A stretch of DNA of 41,243 bases, from assembly GCA_934754375.1 (NCBI GenBank), contig CAKVHT010000003.1, forward strand, positions 1 through 41,243, read 5' to 3'. Of this stretch, positions 16,124 through 24,458 are shown piece by piece (position 1 is the first letter of the stretch; each line of letters begins with the position of its first letter). The notes beneath the pieces were generated by a model, which made no database searches, was not told the DNA's origin, and saw only the letters and a list, made by a program, of their open reading frames with translations. The translations under genes and the position numbers were made by a program. This DNA comes from an uncultured Clostridia bacterium (lineage in GTDB: Bacteria; Bacillota; Clostridia; Christensenellales; UBA1242).

Positions 16124-16711
16124 CTAAAATTCCATGCCTTTTTCAAGCCTTTTTTCTTTTTGGTCTTTGATAACATCATACCATGCCTTTTTGACTTCTT
16201 CACAAAAATCAAACAAGTCTTGCATATCAAGGTTCATCAAAATGCCAGAATATAAATACTGTGTGGCTGGAGAGAATATCCCTTCTGCATGAAGGAATTT
16301 TGAATCAGCATCTTGAAGCGCCTTTAATGAGCGACCATAACGATGTTTTGTTACATTAACCACATCATTAAATGTTTTTATGATTGGATATTCTTCAAAA
16401 TTGATTTTCTTTCCAATGCTTGTTTGGTTTTCAAAAATTGCATATATTTTTTGAAAACAAGAAGTTAAATCATTGTAATATTCTATCCATTGTTTAGCTT
16501 CAAATTCCTGATAATCATCAATCAAAGATTGCCTTTCAAGTTCGTTGTCAGAAAGTTTTAATTGTGCGTCAACACGCTTTCCAGCCTTTTCAATTTCTTG
16601 CAAAATGCGAGCTTTTGTCACCAAATCTGGACGCCTTTTGTAAACATTCTCTTGGTCATTAATTTCTTCTATAAACTGCAAACAAACATAATCTTCATAA
16701 GCGATTTGCAT
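16124..16711 (-). CDS. Hypothetical all-helical protein
   Basis: A 195-aa product from ATG 16711, which has AAGGAG 7 nt upstream; a frame extension to 16756 has none. The protein is soluble, acidic and predicted almost entirely helical, with Glu/Lys-rich stretches (LVTKARILQEIEKAGKRV, LSDNELERQSLIDDYQEF). I see no catalytic motif or membrane segment and do not recognise a family. It stands alone, with its own terminator, at the start of an accessory-looking block that continues to the restriction-modification genes. It could be cargo of that block or an ordinary lineage-specific gene. Confidence 0.6.
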   Translation of the reverse strand: MQIAYEDYVCLQFIEEINDQENVYKRRPDLVTKARILQEIEKAGKRVDAQLKLSDNELERQSLIDDYQEFEAKQWIEYYNDLTSCFQKIYAIFENQTSIGKKINFEEYPIIKTFNDVVNVTKHRYGRSLKALQDADSKFLHAEGIFSPATQYLYSGILMNLDMQDLFDFCEEVKKAWYDVIKDQKEKRLEKGMEF

Positions 16712-16822
16712 AAATTTCTCCTTCCGTTTGAATAAATTATACCACACCTTTTCCATTTGTCAATATTCGTTTTTGTTGAGTTTACTTGCCAAATCTTGTT
16801 TTTACGTTAATTTGCTCAATAA

Positions 16823-17503
16823 TTAAATGATAATTCTCCACCTAATATTTTGTGCCTTAAAATATCTATTGAAATTATCTGCAAATATTTCTTTGCTTGT
16901 TTTAACATTTGCTGAATTTACCCAATAAACAAAGCCCTTTTCAAAAAACATATTTGATTCAGTTATGACGTCCAAATACCCGCCAACCACATTGCCTCTG
17001 CCGTAATCAATATTTAAATTTGTTTCAACTTTGCCAGTTAATTCCAAAACAATGCTACAATCCCATGCGCTAAAATTTATTAATGTTTTATCATCATCTG
17101 TTGAAATATTTTCAACATACGCATCATGAAAGTTCAGTGAAGCCTCATCTAGGTTTTTGATATCGTTTTTATCTTTTATCAAATGCCAATCATCAACTTT
17201 TATTTGAGATTGCATTTCTATGCAGTTTTCAATAATACCTTCACTATTGATGCTGACATTAAATAATCGCTTCTTTAAATTTTTATATATCCAGTCATAG
17301 CCCTCAAAATTATGTTTTTTTATCCATTCTTCTTGACTTGAATCAATAATAAAGACACGTCGATTAGTGTCCCAAAATTTGATAATCTCCAATTTGGAAT
17401 TATCTTCACTCATTACTATTGCCTTTGTTCCCCACCCCTTACCTAAAAAGCCAAAAACTATTGAATTATATATGCTATTTTTAGTTTTAATTTTTGCAAT
17501 CAT
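16823..17503 (-). CDS. Hypothetical protein, possibly immunity-type
   Basis: A 226-aa soluble product with an AAGGGAA Shine-Dalgarno. The first 90 residues form a predicted mixed fold (KLEIIKFWDTNRRVFIID). The second half contains the pattern LNFHDAYVENISTD, then INFSAWDCSIVLELTG. A short His-Asp-Ala turn followed by alternating beta strands is common in small standalone proteins annotated as immunity or DUF proteins of polymorphic-toxin loci. No toxin gene is visible in the window, so that idea is weak. Codon use is less A/T-extreme than in core neighbours, in line with the accessory block. Confidence 0.55.
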   Translation of the reverse strand: MIAKIKTKNSIYNSIVFGFLGKGWGTKAIVMSEDNSKLEIIKFWDTNRRVFIIDSSQEEWIKKHNFEGYDWIYKNLKKRLFNVSINSEGIIENCIEMQSQIKVDDWHLIKDKNDIKNLDEASLNFHDAYVENISTDDDKTLINFSAWDCSIVLELTGKVETNLNIDYGRGNVVGGYLDVITESNMFFEKGFVYWVNSANVKTSKEIFADNFNRYFKAQNIRWRIII

Positions 17504-17572
17504 AATATATTCCCTTTTTAGTGCCTAGTTTACACTTTCCATGTAATTTACTTTTTTATTTGTGTTTATTGT

Positions 17573-17683
17573 TTACTCAATTACAGATTTTGTGCCTGAA
17601 CCAACATAACCATTTTTGTTAATACTAAATATTTCATCAGCTATGCCAATTTTTCTTTGGTTTTGCGACCGATTTTGAACATG
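17573..17683 (-). pseudogene. Possible C-terminal gene remnant
   Basis: A 36-codon open stretch ending in TAA at 17575-17573 with no start codon and a stop just upstream. The peptide (including IADEIFSINKNGYVGSGTKS) has a protein-like composition, so it may be the decayed end of a gene. The evidence is only codon flavour. Confidence 0.3.
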
Positions 17684-17789
17684 TTATCAAAATGTTTAAA
17701 AAAATCGAAATAAATCAAAAATTTAATTAAATGTAGCCCTGAAAAACAATATTATTAATCATTTCTATTCTGCTCAACATTCTTAATCA

Positions 17790-17879
17790 TTAATTTAACT
17801 TTGCGCAGTCTAAATTTTTTAATTGTTCTTCAGATTTCTTTTTGAACTCTTTTGAATTAATCCACTTTCTTCTTGCCTC
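17790..17879 (-). pseudogene. Possible C-terminal gene remnant
   Basis: A 29-codon open stretch, with a stop codon directly before it and no start, ending in TAA at 17792-17790. It encodes a charged helical peptide (ARRKWINSKEFKKKSEEQL core). It lies between the restriction-modification operon and the hypothetical gene at 16823. Together with the remnant at 17573 it suggests a deleted gene at the island edge. Confidence 0.3.
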
Positions 17880-17985
17880 TTAAATAAGACTTTTTATTAC
17901 ATAATGCGTGTGTACGACAATATCTCGTTTTTCGGGCGATTTTTGAGAGTGTGTCGGACTATAAGTACTTTTATTTACCTAAAGG

Positions 17986-19071
17986 TTATATTCTATCACT
18001 ATAAGGAAGTTCTTTTATATAGTTTTCCATCCATTGCCAATCTGGAATATAGCCTTCATCTGAGTATTTATGATTCTTATCTATTATATATTTACCATTT
18101 TTCATAAGGCACGGTAATTTTAATTCAATATCATTAGCTACATTACTATAAACCGCTCTTCCATAAGAAAATTTGTATTTTTCTTTTTTTAAAAGTGTCA
18201 CTATAAATAAGCCTATATATTTATTTACGTGGAATTGCGGTTTAAGGATATTTACTCTTCCATGACTTACAGCATAAAACTTTTCATTTTGATAAAAAGC
18301 ATTGCAAAACATATCTAAAGTTAAGATGTTTTTGTCAAATATATCGGCTTTTCCGTCGCCATATTCATCTATAAAACCGACAACACCATTATTTGTTTCC
18401 CCAGAAGAAACGAGCGCAACGGATCCAACATTCACATCATCAACTTTTATATCACCTTTTGATAAAACTATGTCAAAAAGTGCCGAAAGTTTGAAAGTTC
18501 TCCAGCACTCTATACAGATCTTTTTATCTTGGAGAGTTATATTTTTTGTCGTAATATTTTTGTGATGTAACGACTTAATATACTCCTCCATGAAAGCAAA
18601 ATCAGGAATGTATCCATGTTTTGAATATTTTTGATCTTGATCTTTAACATAACATCCATCATTGCGCATAACGGCAGGCAATTTAATTGTAATTTTTTTC
18701 GTGTTTCCTACTCTACATTGTCTACCATAATTCCAACGATAGTTTTCATTTTTGTTTATTACTGTTGCAATGAATAAACCAATTGCTGGCGTCATATCAA
18801 ATTTTGCCGTCAAAACATTAACATCACTTGTAGCACAAAATGGCATAGGCTCATAAAAAGTTGTGCATCCCACTTTCCCAGTAATAATCTTATTCCCTTC
18901 AAAATCTGCTAACAAATCTATTTTTTTAGCAACCCCATTATTTTCAGCTGAAGCAGAGCAATAGGGGGTATCCCCTTCGGAATATTCATCGCTATAATAG
19001 TATTTTCCCGCCTCGACATTAAATAGCTTTTCAATTTGAAAATCTATCCATTTTTCTGTATTAAGATTCAT
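17986..19071 (-). CDS. DNA specificity subunit of a BcgI-like (type IIB) restriction-modification system
   Basis: A 361-aa product overlapping the end of the methylase/nuclease gene by 11 nt. It has two similar halves, each a target recognition domain. Half one opens WIDFQIEKLFNVEAGKYYYSDEY and ends KHGYIPDFAFMEEYIKSL. Half two opens WRTFKLSALFDIVLSKGD and ends DEGYIPDWQWMENYIKEL. The GYIPD-x-x-x-M-E-x-YI repeat between the halves is a clear internal duplication. Each half would read one part of a split recognition sequence. The length is close to the B subunit of BcgI as I recall it. Without this subunit the partner should neither methylate nor cut. Confidence 0.85.
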   Translation of the reverse strand: MNLNTEKWIDFQIEKLFNVEAGKYYYSDEYSEGDTPYCSASAENNGVAKKIDLLADFEGNKIITGKVGCTTFYEPMPFCATSDVNVLTAKFDMTPAIGLFIATVINKNENYRWNYGRQCRVGNTKKITIKLPAVMRNDGCYVKDQDQKYSKHGYIPDFAFMEEYIKSLHHKNITTKNITLQDKKICIECWRTFKLSALFDIVLSKGDIKVDDVNVGSVALVSSGETNNGVVGFIDEYGDGKADIFDKNILTLDMFCNAFYQNEKFYAVSHGRVNILKPQFHVNKYIGLFIVTLLKKEKYKFSYGRAVYSNVANDIELKLPCLMKNGKYIIDKNHKYSDEGYIPDWQWMENYIKELPYSDRI

Positions 19072-20932
19072 ATACGGTACCCTCTTTAACTAAAAATGAA
19101 AGATAATCGTTTATCGTTTGCTGAAAATCCTGTTGCGTAAGCGTGGAATAGTCTGTTTCCATATAGGCTTCGGCAAGCCATTCGTCTTTCCACGTTACTT
19201 TGTGCATAACAGATAGTCCGGGAACTTCTTTCCTGTTCTTGTATAACGCAAGCCACGTTTCCTTTACTTTTGCCCATAGACTATTACCATTAACATCTGT
19301 TTTTTCAACACGCCCAAGTCCCTTTCTTTTTATAAATTTATCATCTTTATAATATCCAAAGAATGTTGCTTTGTTCGCACGTTCATGTTTTTGAGTTAAA
19401 TCAAAAATCATACAACATGCTACTGCAGACGCTCCAGGATAAAACATTTCGTTAGGTAATGAAAAAACTGCTTCGAGAGTATAACTATCAAGCATCTTTT
19501 TCTTAAACTCTTTTGTCTCACTACTATTTCCTATTGCGGCTTGCATAGGTAATAAAACTGCTATTTTGGCAGTCTTAGAAACATGTTTAGCAATATACTC
19601 AACAAAGTGCAATCCTTTAGATGGATCCTCCTTTTGTTTGTCGCTCCAACATTTAGTATAATCAGGATTGCAGCACTTTTTAGTTGCATTGTATGGCGGA
19701 TTCATCAAAACTATATTGATATCTTTTTCTTCAATCCATTTGCCACGTTCAAACATTGAGGCTTGTATTACATTAGAATTACCATCGCCGTGAATTAACA
19801 TATTTGTTGAAGAAAGTCCAAATGCACCGTCTTCATACTCTATACCAAATATTTGATTTTTCTTAACTGCATTACGTTCTTCCTCTGTATCGCAGTCATC
19901 CATAGCGTCCGTCATAGCCCTAACCAGAAATGCACCGCTTCCACAACATGGATCTAATACTCTTGAATTTTTATTAACACCAACCGCTTTACTCATAAAA
20001 TCACAAATATGATCAGGAGTAAAAGCCTGATTCTTATCCGACTTTCCCACATACTTGTTAAACGTAGTAAAAAACAGATTTAACAAATCTTGTCCAGCAG
20101 TGCTATTATCGTTAATATATGGGACTACATTGTCATCTATATATCTCAATATATCTTTTAATTCGTCATATGTAAGGCTTTCTACATCTTGGTCATCAAG
20201 AACTTTGTTATTTAAAATTGTTAACTTTCCTGCTTTGTTTAAATCTATACTTCCACTCTTTGTAAGTAACCCCTCAAGAATATTCTTTATATCCCTTAAA
20301 ATAATTTTTTCAGGCAATAAAGTTTTTCCGGTTTTGGGATCCAAAGTCTCTTTGATATTTGCATAATTTAAACCATTTTTTAATGCTAGTAGACATGTTC
20401 CCACAAATTGACTGCGCAGTTTTTCATTTATCCCGTCGGAATGGAGTTTCTCATTTAGAGATTTTATCGAATCAACAACCTTAATTTTGTCATTGACTTT
20501 TCCAAAACAAAGGTCCTCATATTCTTTGAACGAACGCAATACTCTTTCAGCAGTAACCTTGTGGGCGTCATCAATTATAACGGATTGACCGAACCAGACC
20601 CAAATATCGTTACCTTCGGTTTCGGCAAGAATAGCTACTATTTTTTTGTTTGAGTATGCCTTTTCATAACGAACATAATCTTGTAATTGAGATTGAATTT
20701 TCGCTTTATCCCATCTGCTAAATTTACTTTTGCATTCAACCAATATTGCTAGGCGTTCATTCTCAAAACGGATATCTAAATATTGATGTTTTGTTCCTAC
20801 AGCAGCCTTTTGATAATCTTTTATATCTTTACCGACCAATTTTAATGCTTTCGCATAACTAAACTCGCCAGTTTCTGTATTGCCAACATGATATTTTTCG
20901 CCAATGCATTCAATTATACTATACCTATTCAT
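19061..20932 (-). CDS. Fused endonuclease/adenine methyltransferase, BcgI-A-like
   Basis: A 623-aa product. The N-terminal domain (residues 1-135) is PD-(D/E)xK-like, with Asp53 and Glu66-Cys-Lys68 (YLDIRFENERLAILVECK). The N6-adenine methylase domain (about 285-560) has motif I DPCCGSG at 327-333 and motif IV NPPY at 411-414, the gamma-class order seen in type I HsdM. Fusing nuclease and methylase in one chain, with a separate two-domain specificity protein, is the BcgI architecture, in which DNA is cut on both sides of the site. The start overlaps the stop of the upstream regulator by 4 nt (ATGA). There is no HsdR helicase gene, which argues against type I. Nuclease and methylase activity are predicted, not shown. 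Confidence 0.88.
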   Translation of the reverse strand: MNRYSIIECIGEKYHVGNTETGEFSYAKALKLVGKDIKDYQKAAVGTKHQYLDIRFENERLAILVECKSKFSRWDKAKIQSQLQDYVRYEKAYSNKKIVAILAETEGNDIWVWFGQSVIIDDAHKVTAERVLRSFKEYEDLCFGKVNDKIKVVDSIKSLNEKLHSDGINEKLRSQFVGTCLLALKNGLNYANIKETLDPKTGKTLLPEKIILRDIKNILEGLLTKSGSIDLNKAGKLTILNNKVLDDQDVESLTYDELKDILRYIDDNVVPYINDNSTAGQDLLNLFFTTFNKYVGKSDKNQAFTPDHICDFMSKAVGVNKNSRVLDPCCGSGAFLVRAMTDAMDDCDTEEERNAVKKNQIFGIEYEDGAFGLSSTNMLIHGDGNSNVIQASMFERGKWIEEKDINIVLMNPPYNATKKCCNPDYTKCWSDKQKEDPSKGLHFVEYIAKHVSKTAKIAVLLPMQAAIGNSSETKEFKKKMLDSYTLEAVFSLPNEMFYPGASAVACCMIFDLTQKHERANKATFFGYYKDDKFIKRKGLGRVEKTDVNGNSLWAKVKETWLALYKNRKEVPGLSVMHKVTWKDEWLAEAYMETDYSTLTQQDFQQTINDYLSFLVKEGTVYES

Positions 20933-21111
20933 TTAGTCTTTTTCCCCGTCGCAATTTTAATAATTTCTGTTAAATAATCATTTATACTATAAGCATAATT
21001 GCCTTTATCTTTTTCCTTTTGCACTTCATTTCTCACCTTCTTATATAAGTCAGGCGGTAGTCGTAGCGGAAATATCTTTTTTTCGGCAGTTGGAGTTTTA
21101 GTATTATTCAT
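20929..21111 (-). CDS. Ribbon-helix-helix (CopG/Arc-like) regulator of the restriction-modification operon
   Basis: A 60-aa product and first gene of the operon, with GGAG 9 nt before the ATG. It has a basic N-terminus, a beta strand (KKIFPLRLPPDLYKKV) and two helices (about residues 19-34 and 43-55), the size and order of an RHH dimerising DNA-binding domain. It overlaps the methylase gene by 4 nt, so translation is coupled. The operon promoter overlaps two TGATATCA palindromes, fitting an autorepressor. Restriction systems usually use HTH C-proteins for this job, so the RHH type is less common. An antitoxin-like role is an alternative. Confidence 0.75.
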   Translation of the reverse strand: MNNTKTPTAEKKIFPLRLPPDLYKKVRNEVQKEKDKGNYAYSINDYLTEIIKIATGKKTK

Positions 21112-21128
21112 AAATCATTTCTCCAAAG

Positions 21129-21160
21129 TGATATCATAGTATTATGAAATAATGATATCA
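21129..21160. promoter_or_regulatory. Twin-palindrome operator over the restriction-modification promoter
   Basis: The 8-bp palindrome TGATATCA occurs at 21129-21136 and 21153-21160, 24 bp centre to centre; with flanking bases the two form a larger inverted repeat (TGATATCAT and ATGATATCA). One copy covers the -10 box and the other the early transcribed region. It is the likely site of the RHH protein encoded just downstream. Confidence 0.65.
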
Positions 21161-21180
21161 TATTCGAAAAATAAAGTCAA
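21152..21180 (-). promoter_or_regulatory. Promoter of the restriction-modification operon
   Basis: Minus strand: TTGACT (21180-21175), 17-bp spacer, TATCAT (21157-21152). The -10 lies inside the operator palindrome. Confidence 0.75.
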
Positions 21181-21198
21181 TATTTTTCTAAATAAATT

Positions 21199-21270
21199 AA
21201 GTGTGAAAATTAAAATATATTCAAGTCCTGCTGGACGGTGCTTATCGTCCGACAGACTTCAAGTGTGAAA
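21199..21270. repeat. Imperfect hairpin flanked by 10-bp direct repeats
   Basis: AAGTGTGAAA occurs at 21199-21208 and 21261-21270. Between them 21223-21259 folds into an imperfect stem (AAGTC/GACTT and GGACG/CGTCC). It has no T-run. It could be a tiny insertion with target-site duplication or part of the operon's upstream control region. Confidence 0.4.
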
Positions 21271-21289
21271 TTACGCTTTTTTTAGACAT

Positions 21290-21328
21290 AAAAAAAGACT
21301 GGGCAACGGGTTCTCCGTTACTCGGTCT
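21290..21328 (-). terminator. Second terminator downstream of tRNA-Arg
   Basis: A 14-bp stem with a single mismatch and G-U pairs (21296-21309 with 21315-21328), followed on the minus strand by seven T. It insulates the restriction-modification operon from tRNA read-through. Confidence 0.8.
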
Positions 21329-21374
21329 GGTGATTTGCTATGAAATTGCTCAAAAAGGGGCGAAAAGGCCCTTA

Positions 21375-21420
21375 AAAATACAAAAATGATGGTCTATAAG
21401 AAAAGACTTATAGACCATCA
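21375..21420 (-). terminator. Terminator of tRNA-Arg
   Basis: A perfect 14-bp stem (21387-21400 with 21407-21420, 6-nt loop) and a T-rich tail, starting 4 nt after the tRNA CCA. Confidence 0.9.
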
Positions 21421-21424
21421 CACT

Positions 21425-21499
21425 TGGCGCGCCTAGAAGGATTTGAACCCTCACTAATGGTTCCGAAGACCATTGTGCTATCCATTACACCATAGGCGC
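21425..21499 (-). tRNA. tRNA-Arg, anticodon TCG
   Basis: A 75-nt cloverleaf with encoded CCA. The acceptor is GCGCCTA/TAGGCGC with discriminator G, and the anticodon loop CTTCGGA gives TCG, reading CGA and by wobble CGG. It borders the restriction-modification island; I found no second copy of its 3' end. Confidence 0.93.
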
Positions 21500-21575
21500 A
21501 TACAGCGATGTTTTAAACAAGTGCCTTTTTTAATACAAGTATGTTTTAATAGTAACAAAAAAAACACTTGCTAAT

Positions 21576-21604
21576 ATTATAACAAATTTGCCGATATTTA
21601 ACAA
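21576..21604 (-). promoter_or_regulatory. Promoter of tRNA-Arg
   Basis: Minus strand: TTGTTA (21604-21599), 17-bp spacer, TATAAT (21581-21576) preceded by TGT. It is about 75 nt upstream of the mature tRNA. Confidence 0.65.
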
Positions 21605-21675
21605 GTGATTTTTATTTTAAGAATTTGTGAGAAATGCCTTATTTTATCGTATTTAATGATTTTAATTTATCAAAA

Positions 21676-22464
21676 TTATATTTCATTTATACGTAAATCA
21701 TCTTCTTGAACAGGCTCTTGTTTTTTTGCTTTTTTATTGCGCATATATATGCAGAGTTTATATACACCATAAACCGCCCAGAACAAAGCAATTGATTGTG
21801 CAAAATACACCATTGAGCCATACAAAATAGGTGAAATTTTAAACACAGTATAAAAGAATGGAACACCAAAAGGTTTGCTGATAAGCATAAGATTTGCATC
21901 TGTAAATTGATTTACAATAAGTGCTGCTATGGTTGCAATTGTTGTAAAAACAAGGTAATAGATAAAGTCTTTTGCCCTTGGCTTATATAACCCACGCATA
22001 AGCACAAGCACACCAATGTAGAACATAAACCAGTGATAAACAAAGCCATGTATTGTTGCAGGATGCCAAATTGGATAAAGCAACAATGCTGTGCTTGGAT
22101 AAATTGTGTAGCACACAGAAGCAACTATGCCACCGCAAACCAAAAAGCAATATCCCATATTTTTGACAAATTCATTTTTGCTCAAAGCAAACACAATCGC
22201 ATATAAGAACAAACTGCAGAAATACAAAGGAACCCAGCCATTTGGAGATTCGTGTTTATACAATCTAATAACAATTTTAAACACTTCCAGAATCCAAGCC
22301 ACAATTGCAACGACTCGCATAAGTTTTACAACTGTTTCTTGTTTCATTTTTCTAGAAAGGATAAGTGCAATTGTTACAGTGACAGCAAAAATGCCCAATG
22401 CCACAAAGTGCCAAGGTGTAAATATTCCGCAGATTTGGTCGCTGGTAAAATTATCGTAAAACAC
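21676..22464 (-). CDS. Polytopic membrane protein, YwaF/TMEM164-like
   Basis: A 262-aa product starting with GTG (22464) after a GGGGGG Shine-Dalgarno. About seven hydrophobic helices are spread over residues 15-240, followed by a charged tail (KKAKKQEPVQEDDLRINEI). The pattern HFVALGIFAV early, then WVPLYFCSLFLYAIVFAL, then HPATIHGFVYHWFMFYIGVLVL resembles the YwaF family (bacterial relatives of TMEM164), where the conserved W-x-P-x-x-x-CS and H residues line the membrane core. TMEM164 itself is a lipid acyltransferase; whether the bacterial members share that activity is not established here. Monocistronic, upstream of tRNA-Arg. Confidence 0.75.
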   Translation of the reverse strand: MFYDNFTSDQICGIFTPWHFVALGIFAVTVTIALILSRKMKQETVVKLMRVVAIVAWILEVFKIVIRLYKHESPNGWVPLYFCSLFLYAIVFALSKNEFVKNMGYCFLVCGGIVASVCYTIYPSTALLLYPIWHPATIHGFVYHWFMFYIGVLVLMRGLYKPRAKDFIYYLVFTTIATIAALIVNQFTDANLMLISKPFGVPFFYTVFKISPILYGSMVYFAQSIALFWAVYGVYKLCIYMRNKKAKKQEPVQEDDLRINEI

Positions 22465-22573
22465 TTTGCCCCCCTATTTTTAACGACATATACAATATTG
22501 TCAAACCACAACTATATTGTAATATATCATTTTTTGTATTATATTGTCAAAATTTTAATCATACAATAACATG

Positions 22574-23614
22574 TTATTTGTCGTTTGTTTTTAACAAATA
22601 GTCGTCCAAACTCAAACTTGGGTTTGGTGCCAAACTCATATCAGCGATACCGATTCCAGCAATGTAAGCATAATAACCAGCCGAGCCAATCATGGCTGCA
22701 TTGTCAGTGCAATAATCCATTTTAGGCATATAATAACTTATGCCATTTTCTTGTGCGTGTTTTGCAAGTTGTTTACGAAGATATCTGTTTGCGCTAACAC
22801 CGCCAGCAATTGCCACTTGTTTTATATTGTATTGTTTACAAGCTTTTATTGTTTTTTCAACCAATTCGTCCACTGTCCAATGTTCAAAACTTGCACATAT
22901 ATCTGCTTTTGGTATCTCTTTGCCGGCTTGTTCAAGTTTGTGAATATAGTTGATAACCGCTGTCTTTTTGCCACTAAAACTAAAATTATATCCTAAACCG
23001 TCATTTGGTTTTGCAAATTGAATGTTGGGTTTGCCCTGCTCTGCCAACTTGCTAACTTTTGGACCGCCTGGATAGCCTAGGCCAAGCACACGTGCAACTT
23101 TGTCAAAACATTCACCAACAGCATCATCAAGTGTTGAGCCAATCAATGTGTGGTGATTGTAATCTTCAACTTTAACAATGGCTGTATGTCCACCACTAAC
23201 AATCAAACAAATAAAAGGTGGTTCAAGTTGTGCGCTTGAAAGATAGTTGCCTGCGATATGCCCATAAATATGATTTACTGCCACAAGTGGTTTTTTTGTT
23301 GCATAAGCCAATGCTTTTGCATAACTCACACCAACTAAAAGTGAGCCAATCAAACCCGCCCCATAAGTGACAGCAATAACATCAATATCAGCCATAGTGC
23401 AATGAGCTTGTTCAAGTGCAAGTTTAACAACGTTGTCAATGGCTGTAATATGGTTTCTGCTTGCAACTTCTGGCACAACCCCACCAAACAATGTATGAAT
23501 ATCAATTTGGCTTGAAACTATGTTGGAAAGACAAGTTCTGCCATCAACCACAACTGCACAACTTGTTTCATCACAACTAGATTCTATTGCCAAAACTTTT
23601 AAATCTTTTTTCAT
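22574..23614 (-). CDS. tsaD: tRNA N6-adenosine threonylcarbamoyltransferase TsaD
   Basis: A 346-aa product, normal length. TsaD, with TsaB and TsaE, transfers threonylcarbamoyl to A37 of tRNAs that read ANN codons, in the cytoplasm. The ASKHA-type opening LAIESSCDETSCAVV, the metal-binding His115 and His119 (HIYGH), GSTLDDAVGECFDKVARVLGLGYPGG and the IAGGVSANRYLR segment are all intact. The gene has no Shine-Dalgarno; an extended -10 ends 6 nt before the ATG. tsaB and tsaE are not in the window. Confidence 0.96.
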   Translation of the reverse strand: MKKDLKVLAIESSCDETSCAVVVDGRTCLSNIVSSQIDIHTLFGGVVPEVASRNHITAIDNVVKLALEQAHCTMADIDVIAVTYGAGLIGSLLVGVSYAKALAYATKKPLVAVNHIYGHIAGNYLSSAQLEPPFICLIVSGGHTAIVKVEDYNHHTLIGSTLDDAVGECFDKVARVLGLGYPGGPKVSKLAEQGKPNIQFAKPNDGLGYNFSFSGKKTAVINYIHKLEQAGKEIPKADICASFEHWTVDELVEKTIKACKQYNIKQVAIAGGVSANRYLRKQLAKHAQENGISYYMPKMDYCTDNAAMIGSAGYYAYIAGIGIADMSLAPNPSLSLDDYLLKTNDK

Positions 23615-23620
23615 ATCGGT

Positions 23621-23629
23621 ATTATATCA
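23621..23629 (-). promoter_or_regulatory. tsaD promoter, leaderless type
   Basis: Minus strand: perfect extended -10 TGATATAAT (23629-23621), 6 nt before the ATG at 23614. No convincing -35 and no Shine-Dalgarno. Confidence 0.65.
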
Positions 23630-23730
23630 CAATAATAAGATTTGTGCACATATAAATTTAACCTTTTAATGAAAATTATAAAAAATCAAACAAAAAAAAT
23701 AATTTGCCAAAACATAATTGATTTTTGTAT

Positions 23731-23736
23731 TATACT
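23731..23736 (+). promoter_or_regulatory. -10 box of the 23744 gene, leaderless type
   Basis: TATACT ends 7 nt before ATG 23744; no Shine-Dalgarno. It is arranged divergently with the tsaD promoter. Confidence 0.45.
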
Positions 23737-23743
23737 TAATAGT

Positions 23744-24376
23744 ATGAAATATTTAAGTTATAACACTGCCAACAAAATAAGAAAAGATATTTTGACTAGC
23801 AATAGCATCAAAGATTTTGTGTTTTTCCCTGGCAAGAACAATATTTTAATATCTGTTCCACATGGTGTCAGTCAAACAAGACTTGGCAAACACAAAGTTG
23901 CGGAAATTGGCACTATCCCTTTAGGTGTAATGATTGCACAAGAAACTTCAAGCAATTTGATTGTTAAAACAAAAAACTGTTTTGACGATGCAAATTTCGA
24001 TAAAGAGTGTCCTTACAGAAAATTTATTAAAAAATTGATTGCTGAAAGAAATATTAAGTACATTATTGATTTGCATGGCCTTGCAGGTTGGCGAGACTGT
24101 GACATTAATTTAGGAATAAATTTTGGCAACAATGTTAAACAAAATCTTGTGATTTACGATAAATTATACAAATCGTTAAAACAACACTTTAATTTAGCTA
24201 TTGATTTGCCTTTCAAGGCTTCAACAAAAACAATAAGTGGCTTTTTTGCGGAAAATTTTGGTGTCTGGACAATACAAATTGAAACCAATTGTCGCATCAC
24301 AAATTCCCGTGCGAATATAGAAAAATTCAATTTGCTTATAAAACTCATAACTGATTGGCTGAATAAAATTAAATAG
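23744..24376 (+). CDS. N-formylglutamate amidohydrolase-like protein
   Basis: A 210-aa product from ATG 23744; the frame is open back to 23642 but that part is not conserved-looking and the promoter lies just before the chosen start. Motifs ILISVPHGV (about 40-48), IIDLHGLAG (about 107-115) and WTIQIETN (about 178-185) correspond to the His, His and Glu metal/active-site positions of the N-formylglutamate amidohydrolase (FGase) family, a carboxypeptidase-like fold. The protein is shorter than classical HutG, so the substrate may differ. It stands alone between tsaD (divergent) and prfB. Confidence 0.72.
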   Translation: MKYLSYNTANKIRKDILTSNSIKDFVFFPGKNNILISVPHGVSQTRLGKHKVAEIGTIPLGVMIAQETSSNLIVKTKNCFDDANFDKECPYRKFIKKLIAERNIKYIIDLHGLAGWRDCDINLGINFGNNVKQNLVIYDKLYKSLKQHFNLAIDLPFKASTKTISGFFAENFGVWTIQIETNCRITNSRANIEKFNLLIKLITDWLNKIK

Positions 24377-24443
24377 TGTTTATCACTTGCCATATTATAG
24401 AACGAAAAAAGTTTGTAAAATATTTTTAAAAAACAATTTTGTA

Positions 24444-24452
24444 TGATATAAT
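24444..24452 (+). promoter_or_regulatory. prfB promoter, leaderless type
   Basis: A perfect extended -10 TGATATAAT (24444-24452), 6 nt before ATG 24459. There is no Shine-Dalgarno and no good -35. Confidence 0.65.
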
Positions 24453-24458
24453 AAAATT

